A stretch of DNA of 64,000 nt. Origin: Colias croceus. Its lineage: Eukaryota; Arthropoda; Insecta; Lepidoptera; Pieridae. Within the stretch, counting starts at the first letter, position 1. Every line of letters begins with the position of its first letter. The position numbers and the translations under genes are program-made. Location: positions 9,362,001 to 9,426,000 of the forward strand of contig NC_059549.1 of assembly GCF_905220415.1 (NCBI RefSeq), written 5' to 3'. The notes beneath the pieces were generated by a model. It saw only the letters and a list, made by a program, of their open reading frames with translations, had not been told where the DNA came from and searched no databases. Positions 57,787-64,000 of the stretch are shown here, in pieces.

Positions 57787-58380
57787 TAGCTTTACTTTAA
57801 AAAGAGAAACGCATTTGTTTTTAAATAATGGCAACCCGTTTTTAAATACGAATGCGAAACCTCGTTAATTGTTAGTGTAAGATTATATATTTAGTTATTG
57901 GGCACTCGATCAACATTTTAGCAGTCCTTTTTATTTATTGGCAATCTTGTTTTTAAGTTTAGAAATATTGACGATCGCTACGCGTACTTAAAACTAACCT
58001 CTCATATCCATATTAAAAGACTATAAGATAAAATTAACATAGCTTTATATTGTTTAAAAACTGTGTAGCATTCGACGTCGAAAAAACGAAAATTTTACAT
58101 TTACGAATACAGAGTATAAAATCTTGTAAGTATAGATAAAAAATAAGTCCATGAAATGTCAAAATTGTCTTGCCAAATCAGGACTAGCTATACCATAAAG
58201 TGCCAACGAATCTTGTACTGATACTCAACAATCGGTGCCTTGTATTATAATACACTAACATAATTGTAAATGCATGTATTTATATTACTTATATCTAGCG
58301 TACAAGCGACTCTATAGTTCAAATAATTTTCATACTTGTATTAATTTTTATCGAATAAAGATATACGTATAACTTATTTT
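57787..58380 (+). terminator. 3' UTR and poly(A) signal of the pseudokinase gene
   Basis: AATAAA at 58354-58359 within TATCGAATAAAGATATAC, followed by a T-rich stretch (TTATTTTTGGTTTTATTTG), the standard layout for cleavage. No earlier exact AATAAA with a T-rich follow-up was noted. Confidence 0.65.
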
Positions 58381-58974
58381 TGGTTTTATTTGTAAAGCCT
58401 ATCCCTTTAAAACATACCCCGACAACTCGATTTTAACAATAAAGAATCTGGTATGATAGACGAAACAAGATGATCCAGCTTTTCTCTAGGTAGGTACTTT
58501 AACTTTCTGTAACAATGAATTCATGCTAGAGCCTAGAATCTAGATCGATTTATCGCGAAATAATTCGCGCCGAAAACTGTCTACCTACCTACTACACGAA
58601 ACGAAACACGAAAGTGATTGGAGCTATTTTAGAAATTCTTAATTACAATTACAAAACCACCTAATATCCTAAGATATCTTGCTACAATATTCAAAGTTAG
58701 CGGATATTCAATCACTTTAACATATTAAAAAAAAACTACAGAATCGATTAAAATTATACAAGCATTAGAAAGAAAGAAGAGAAAATATTCATAATTTTAT
58801 TTCATTGTCGTTCAACTTCACTATCATGAATATAATAAAACTAAATAAAAAAATGAATATAATAACACTAAATAAAAGATTCAAAAGACATAAAAATCAA
58901 TCACTTAATAGTTCATTACAAAGATTCGCGTAGGTACACAAATATGCACTAAAAATAATTTAGTCTAAAAAGTT
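58381..58974. other. Intergenic DNA between convergent genes
   Basis: AT-rich; nothing supported. Confidence 0.5.
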
Positions 58975-59215
58975 ACAAAAGAGGGGTCGAGTTAACCACA
59001 AGAAGGGTTGTAGAGTGCCCGACTTCGAGGTGACGCAATTACTTGCAGAACACGCCTCAATGGGCGGGATATCAGTCTGTGAATAAATCACTTGGAATAT
59101 TTAGACTTTCGTCTCATCTGAACGCAAGCCACAGCAGACCAGCGTGGCGACTGGCTTCCCTCGAAGCTGCTGACCCCGATGTACTAGCTTTTACGATAAT
59201 TATTGTATGAATTTG
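58975..59215. other. Unexplained GC-richer block
   Basis: About 240 bp (AAGGGTTGTAGAGTGCCCGA, CACGCCTCAATGGGCGGG, AGCGTGGCGACTGGCTTCC) contrasts with AT-rich surroundings. The minus strand has a 28-codon stretch VSSFEGSQSPRWSAVACVQM before a stop, but no convincing splice sites. A repeat fragment or non-coding RNA are alternatives. It does not match snRNA, 5S or tRNA sequences as I know them. Confidence 0.25.
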
Positions 59216-59904
59216 CAGAAAAAATTTCAACATCGCGATTTAGCAAAATAAAATGAGGGTAGACGAATACTGTATGTCGGTATTAGTTATCTGTGGTATT
59301 ATGTAATTGCAGACTTTTTTAGTAATAATAATATTGAATGCTTATTAAATTCCTCTGTTTATTTTTATGTAATTATTAATAAATATTTTTTTATATAATA
59401 TTATTTAACAAAATATTTTTGTTGACTCTTTAAAATAGTTCTATCTACAAGCCGTAAGATGGCGCTGTTATAAAAACGTTTTATTAATTTGGTTGCTATT
59501 CTTGGGCAAAGACCATCGAACAACTATTGAAGAACTATGTTTTCATTTGGATTACGGACGTTTCTATACACTACTACACTACTTGGTTATTATTTTTCTA
59601 TCCATACAACTTTTGGATTATTATATATTATATATTTATTTTCAATTTAAGCTTGTACCTGGTTGTACTAATAAATAAACTGAGTAAAAATTGATTTAAT
59701 TTTGTAGGTACTGTCTTATAAAATTTTATAATTATAATATTTTGATGAAATTATGTATGTCATAATATTACGAGTGTGAGCCCGTGTCCCAGCAGTGAGA
59801 AGTGGGAAGATAATATTATGTACATAGGTACATAAAATTAGGTATATTGTCTGATGATGAAGAAGATATTTCGTTGACTGAAAAAAATAAAACAAAAAAC
59901 ATAA
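59216..59904. other. Intergenic DNA
   Basis: AT-rich; the 61- and 64-aa frames here have no supporting features. Confidence 0.5.
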
Positions 59905-61840
59905 TTTCACAACAAATTTATTGTCTCAATCTTAAAGCGTGATACATAACAAGCGATAACAAATCAACACAATATTATAACTTTTTTTAAACTACTATAA
60001 TACTATTGTCAAAATCACAAAATTTATTTTCTTACAAGTATTACAAAATGGCTGACGTTTCCGATTTTTTCGATATTTATTTGTATTTTTTATTGTATAA
60101 TTCATAATGCATTATCAGTCGCCATTATTTTTAAAGGAACTGTTGGAACCATGGCACTGTTGGAATAAAAGTCGGTATTTAAATAATCTCCGAAAAACTT
60201 TATATCAACGCATCTAACTTAAAATATAAACAGAAAGACAGATAGATGGAATGTTGTACATAGATATTTTGTATTTTAAAAATAATCCACGGAATTGGAA
60301 AAAACGTTGACAATGTAAAGAAAATATAGCACATTTATTGTATTAAGTCATAAAAAGTAAGCAAAATAATATATTTACACGAAAGTCGAAAATAATATCA
60401 ATACTAAAAAATAATACTACAAAGGCTACTTATGCCAAATAATATTTAAATTAATCAGATCAAAAAAAAAATGTACAATAAATGATTTTAATAACAAAAT
60501 GCGATAAAATGCAGATGAATTAAACATAGACAAAAAATGCTTTAAAACAAAAAAAATACTTGCGCAAAAAACATTAAAGCTCCTACACATCTACATAATA
60601 TAATTGCTTTTAAAATAATATAATTTAAAAACAAATCTATAACACAGTACAATATTTAAAACTAGCACATCAGATACTACCTAAAGAGCTTGAAAAAAAA
60701 TACAGCTTTTTTCACTTTTACTTAAACATAAAACCGATTTTTCAATAACAAATATTTGGTGCATATGTCGTAGCCATATCGTAGAATTGCTCACTTCATG
60801 AATGTTCCATAATTTCTTAAAATGGTCGCATTTCATGAAATTATCGATCATTTCATGAACTGAGCAAATCTAGGATATGGTCACGACTCATACATGATCA
60901 TTATAAAGAGACAGAGAAAGTCCAAAATTCTGAACTTTAAATTATTTAAAACGAAACGAATTATTCGAAACACAGTTTACCACTAGTTCGAAGGTCAGGG
61001 TCAGAACATAATGCTGTACCTGTCTTTGAAAAATAAATTTTTATTTGTTTTGTTTTTTTTTTAATTCACTATTATTTATTAATATGAGCTCCAGCTAGAA
61101 TAGTTTAACTAATTTCAAACGGCCGCGGCAGTGTCATGAATCATACTTAACTAAATGAAAGTAATGTCTTTTAATATATTGCAAGCATTTCTCAATTCTA
61201 ACAGAAACTTAATTCTATTTCTAAGCTTAACTAAGTAATACCTTCTCACTCTTACACATAATATATTCCCATATGAAGTGAGATAGACTGTGTCATATAT
61301 TCTAATTTTTAATACATAATTAAATAAATATTGTCTGTATTTTTGTGTAATAAGTAGGCATTTTTGTGAAATAAGTAGGCAGAAATAAGTTGGTTTAAGT
61401 CATCGTGTCAATTCCGTCAATTTTATTAAATATTTAAGTACATAACAAATATGATAATATCATAATTGACGTTTATTTAGAGCTGCTATCACTATTCTTT
61501 TTTATCGAACTGGAAAGTAGAATATAATTTATATTTTAATATGAATTTAATGACATTGATATATATTTTGAATCTCTCGAAAACGCAAAAAATTGATTTT
61601 TTTTTGCGTTTTTCCTCCATATTTGCAACAACTTAAAATCGTTACGAACATAATCTACATCAATTGTTTTTTTCAACAATTTTGGTAAAAAATAAAAAAA
61701 ATTTTTATATAAATAAAAAACCTAAAAAATCGATTTATTGCGTACTGATACTTAAAAATAATTTTTAATATCAATCAATCCCACACAGACCAGAGTTTCA
61801 AACCCATTTTTCCTTCTTAGTCAATTTTTTTTTTAATAAA
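59905..61840 (-). terminator. Probable long 3' UTR and poly(A) signal of the sideroflexin gene
   Basis: TTTATT at 59917-59922 is AATAAA on the minus strand, about 1.9 kb downstream of the stop codon. The interval is A/T-rich with no exon-like sequence on either strand. Closer AATAAA-like matches also exist, so the true 3' end may be nearer the stop. The short TIR remnant at 60763 would lie inside. Confidence 0.4.
60763..60896. mobile_element. 134-bp diverged relative of the 4170-5050 TIR element
   Basis: GCATATGTCGTAGCCATATCGTAGA at the left and GGATATGGTCACGACTCATACATG at the right are inverted, with CATTTCATGAA motifs between. Same end sequence as 4170-5050, but the centre is deleted. Confidence 0.65.
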
Positions 61841-63774
61841 TTACAGTCCCTTGTTGAAATAAACATATTTAGGCGGTTTTCCATCTGTGTTCTTCAATAT
61901 TTCTTCGTATCTGTCTTGTTCGAACCTCTTAATTGTGTCAATGGATAATTTGCTGTAAATTAAAGGAATTATTATAGAAGTATAATAAATGCATATAATC
62001 TATACTAATATTATAAAACTGAAGAGTTTGTTTGTTTATTTGAACGCGCTAATCTCGGGAACTACTGGTCCGATTTGAAAAATTCTTTCGGTGTTAGATA
62101 GCCCATTTATCGAGGAAGGTTATAGGCTATATATAATCACGCTACGAGCAACAGGAGTGGAGCCACGCGGGTGAAACCGCGCGGAGCAGCTAGTAATTTA
62201 TAAGAAACAGAAAAAATATACATACCATCTCTGAGGGAATAAAGCGCACGCGGTAGGCACCATGAATGTTAAGCTGAAATAAAAAAAAAAATGTGTTATG
62301 ATTTTATTTCGCATAATATGTATTTGATAAGCTCAATTTTTTATATTATCAACAGTAAGTGACAATTGAGTGTGTAATATACCTTTTTTTTTAAGTGGAA
62401 TCTACCTGTGATTTACATATCTACCTAAAAAAATTTTATACCATTCCAAGCTAGACTGACTTACTACTAAAAATGTATAAAATGGCTGTCCCGGCAAACG
62501 TTGTTCTGCCTTACTCAATTACCACTAAGCAGTATAAAAAATAGTTGTTGACTGATTATTATTATCAGATCCACCCAATAGGCACACAAAATATCACGAG
62601 ATTCGGTCCATTTGTTTCGGAGGAATATGGTAACTAATATTGAGACAATTTTATATAAATAGAGATAGAGATTATAATTAAAATTAAATAATAAATGTTA
62701 CTTACAAAAGTCCAACAATGCCGGTCTGTATCCCAATATGTGCCCATTTAATTCTCTGCATCCACGCTTTAGGCTCCAATCTTTCCATAATAACAGGTAA
62801 GAGTAACATACCGGGCGCGCACATTACTATCCTGAAAATTATATTATTTATTTATTTTTTTTTTTTTTATTGACTATTAATTAATGTTGTAAACAAAAAA
62901 AAATAAAAGAATGTATGGTTGTATGTTTATTTACTCTTTCAATCGGAAACTTTTTATTAAATTAAGGACTTGATTTTGATGTAATTTAATCTAGAATCGT
63001 CGAAAAATGATTAGCTGGTTTGGAATTACACAAAAATACACAAAATTTAAATTAGAAAGAATACCTATATTCTTAGAACTCCATGTTGTAGAACAATAAA
63101 ATGGAAAAGGAATCTAATATCTAATATAATATATTATAAAGGCGAAAGTTTGTAAGTATGGATGTATGGATGTTTGTTACTCTTTCACGTAAAAACTACT
63201 GAACCGATTTCAATGAAATTTAGCACACATATAGAGGGTAACTTGGATTAACACATAGGATAGTTTTTATCCCGGAAATCCCACGGGAACGGGAACTATG
63301 CGGGTTTTCCTTTGCAAACGCGGGCGAAGCCGCGGGCTGAAATCTAGTAGAAAATAAAGCAAATTAATTAAACATTTATAGTTACCTAGAAGTAACAACT
63401 TGTGAAATTCCTTTAACAGGGGCCAATTGTGATTTTCCAATAATCTTTCCATTTTCATCTGTTACATCAAGACCTAGAATAAAAAATTATCATATTATGT
63501 TTATGAGAATAAAATTTTCAATTCAAGTGATATCTATAAAAATTTTGATTTACCTCTAACATTTTACTAATTATACCTGTTTGTAAATATTAGTTAAGTA
63601 CTGAAAAAAAATATTTCTTAAATAAAAGTAAGTAGCCAAAAAATATCGATAACTTACAGAAACAGACAGACATTTTTTTATATTTTGATACATACCTAAT
63701 AATATTTCATTCTGCCTCATCAATGGAATGTTGACCCAGTTGGCCGACGCTACCGCTACAAAAGGTACAAATCT
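61841..63774 (-). CDS. Sfxn2: Sideroflexin-2-like mitochondrial carrier, C-terminal half (five exons, partial)
   Basis: Minus-strand exons 63774-63696, 63473-63386, 62831-62706, 62273-62226 and 61952-61841 have GT/AG borders and join in phase to 150 codons plus TAA. The reading opens RFVPFVAVASANWVNIPLMR, the sideroflexin 'AxAxANxVNIPLMRQ' region. GISQVVTSRIVMCAPGM follows, then MLLLPVIMERLEPKAWMQRI, VPTACALFPQRC and a final VYFNKGL. PVIMERLE and the Cys after PQR point to SFXN2 rather than SFXN1/3, whose equivalents I recall as PVIM.TLE and PQKSS. Sideroflexins are multi-pass inner-membrane proteins of about 320 aa. SFXN1/3 carry serine for one-carbon metabolism, and SFXN2 is linked to iron and haem homeostasis. 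The HPDT-containing N-terminus must be beyond the right edge. Confidence 0.93.
61953..62225. other. Last intron of the sideroflexin gene
   Basis: Minus-strand GTATG donor at 62225 and ATTTACAG acceptor at 61953. It is largely filled by the Helitron-like copy 61999-62193. Confidence 0.85.
61999..62193 (+). mobile_element. Full-length Helitron-like element (195 bp) in the last sideroflexin intron
   Basis: A|TCTATACTAATATTATAAAA ... GCGGAGCAGCTAG|T. Sister of 35000-35224 without the GTTT expansion. It starts 46 bp from the splice acceptor and ends 32 bp from the donor, so it makes up most of this intron. Confidence 0.8.
62274..62705. other. Sideroflexin intron
   Basis: Minus-strand GTAAG donor at 62705 and TTTCAG acceptor at 62274. 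Includes GGCTGTCCCGGCAAACGTTG near 62485, possibly a repeat fragment. Confidence 0.8.
62832..63385. other. Sideroflexin intron with Helitron-like insertion
   Basis: Minus-strand GTAAC donor at 63385 and TTTTCAG acceptor at 62832. It contains the element 63120-63347. Confidence 0.85.
63120..63347 (+). mobile_element. Full-length Helitron-like element (228 bp) in a sideroflexin intron
   Basis: A|TCTAATATAATATATTATAA ... GGGCGAAGCCGCGGGCTGAA then ATCTAG|T. It ends 38 bp from the exon at 63386. The 63-aa frame overlapping it and the exon is a shadow. Confidence 0.8.
63474..63695. other. Sideroflexin intron
   Basis: Minus-strand GTATG donor at 63695 and ATTCTAG acceptor at 63474. Confidence 0.85.
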
Positions 63775-64000
63775 CTGAAAAAAAAAATTATGTATTTGTT
63801 AATTAAATCTATTAAAATAAAAAATAACATCTGGCTAAAATCAGATTACGACGAATATATCGCCACTAAAAAACTTATCACTGTAGGTATATTTTTAATA
63901 TATCGTATTTTTTTCAATGATTTGCCAAATATAGATATTACTTCATACAAACAGACTCGCAATCTGAGGACTTAAATTCCTTTTAACATTTATATAGAAA
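63775..64000. other. Sideroflexin intron, continuing off the window
   Basis: Minus-strand acceptor TTTTTTCAG ends at 63775. No exon is seen to the right edge; the 61-aa plus-strand frame at 63790 is unsupported. Confidence 0.7.

Noticed and set aside
1..64000. CRISPR array, prokaryotic operon or prophage
   Set aside because: No regularly spaced repeats, no ribosome-binding sites or compact ORFs; intron-bearing animal genes and transposons dominate.

Overview
The window looks like moderately AT-rich nuclear DNA from a moth or butterfly (Lepidoptera). The evidence is intron-split genes with GT/AG borders, many short Helitron-like copies ending in a GC hairpin followed by CTAG, tRNA-derived SINE pieces, an AACCGACTTCAAA-type inverted-repeat element common in lepidopteran genomes, and several small cut-and-paste elements whose target duplications can still be read. 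No species is assigned.

Host genes lie mainly in the last 13 kb. A plus-strand gene (coding start 51372, stop 57786, five coding exons, 1353 codons) encodes a PEAK1/PRAG1-type scaffold pseudokinase. It has a Cys-rich N-terminal module, a long disordered Ser/Thr/Pro-rich region, a YxN tyrosine motif split by an intron, and a degenerate kinase fold ending in the family's LWGP helical region. Its poly(A) signal is near 58354. Facing it on the minus strand are the five C-terminal exons of a sideroflexin-2-like mitochondrial carrier (61841 to 63774; the 5' part is off the window). A likely poly(A) signal at 59917 makes the pair convergent. A CpG-rich block at 18.9-19.3 kb ending in a good splice donor is a candidate promoter and 5' UTR exon, possibly of the pseudokinase gene. 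At the extreme left edge an open 124-base stretch on the minus strand behind a splice acceptor looks like an exon of an unrecognised gene.

The rest (about 0.1 to 51 kb) is intergenic or intronic and dominated by transposable elements. Sequence-defined ones are: (a) Helitron-like copies obeying A|TC...CTAG|T, including a pair with the same 5' half but different 3' modules; (b) a 288-bp TAA-flanked MITE nested in a Helitron-like copy, with the empty site visible elsewhere in the window; (c) a 1507-bp element with an 8-bp duplication (hAT-like); (d) a 1692-bp element with TA duplication and repeated subterminal motifs; (e) a 1041-bp element with a 9-bp duplication (Mutator-like); (f) a 1345-bp TA-flanked element with a frameshifted pogo/Tigger-type HTH coding remnant; (g) a 1165-bp element with an 8-bp duplication holding a THAP-domain first exon (P-element-like); (h) a 5'-truncated non-LTR retrotransposon with an intact 2.4-kb reverse transcriptase frame; (i) a large palindrome (about 450-bp arms) with a third direct copy, a 606-bp tandem duplication, and several foldback elements.

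No defence system, CRISPR array, operon or bacterial feature is present. The most notable material is the set of structurally resolved, mostly non-autonomous transposons and the long hairpin locus, which could feed an RNAi pathway if transcribed.
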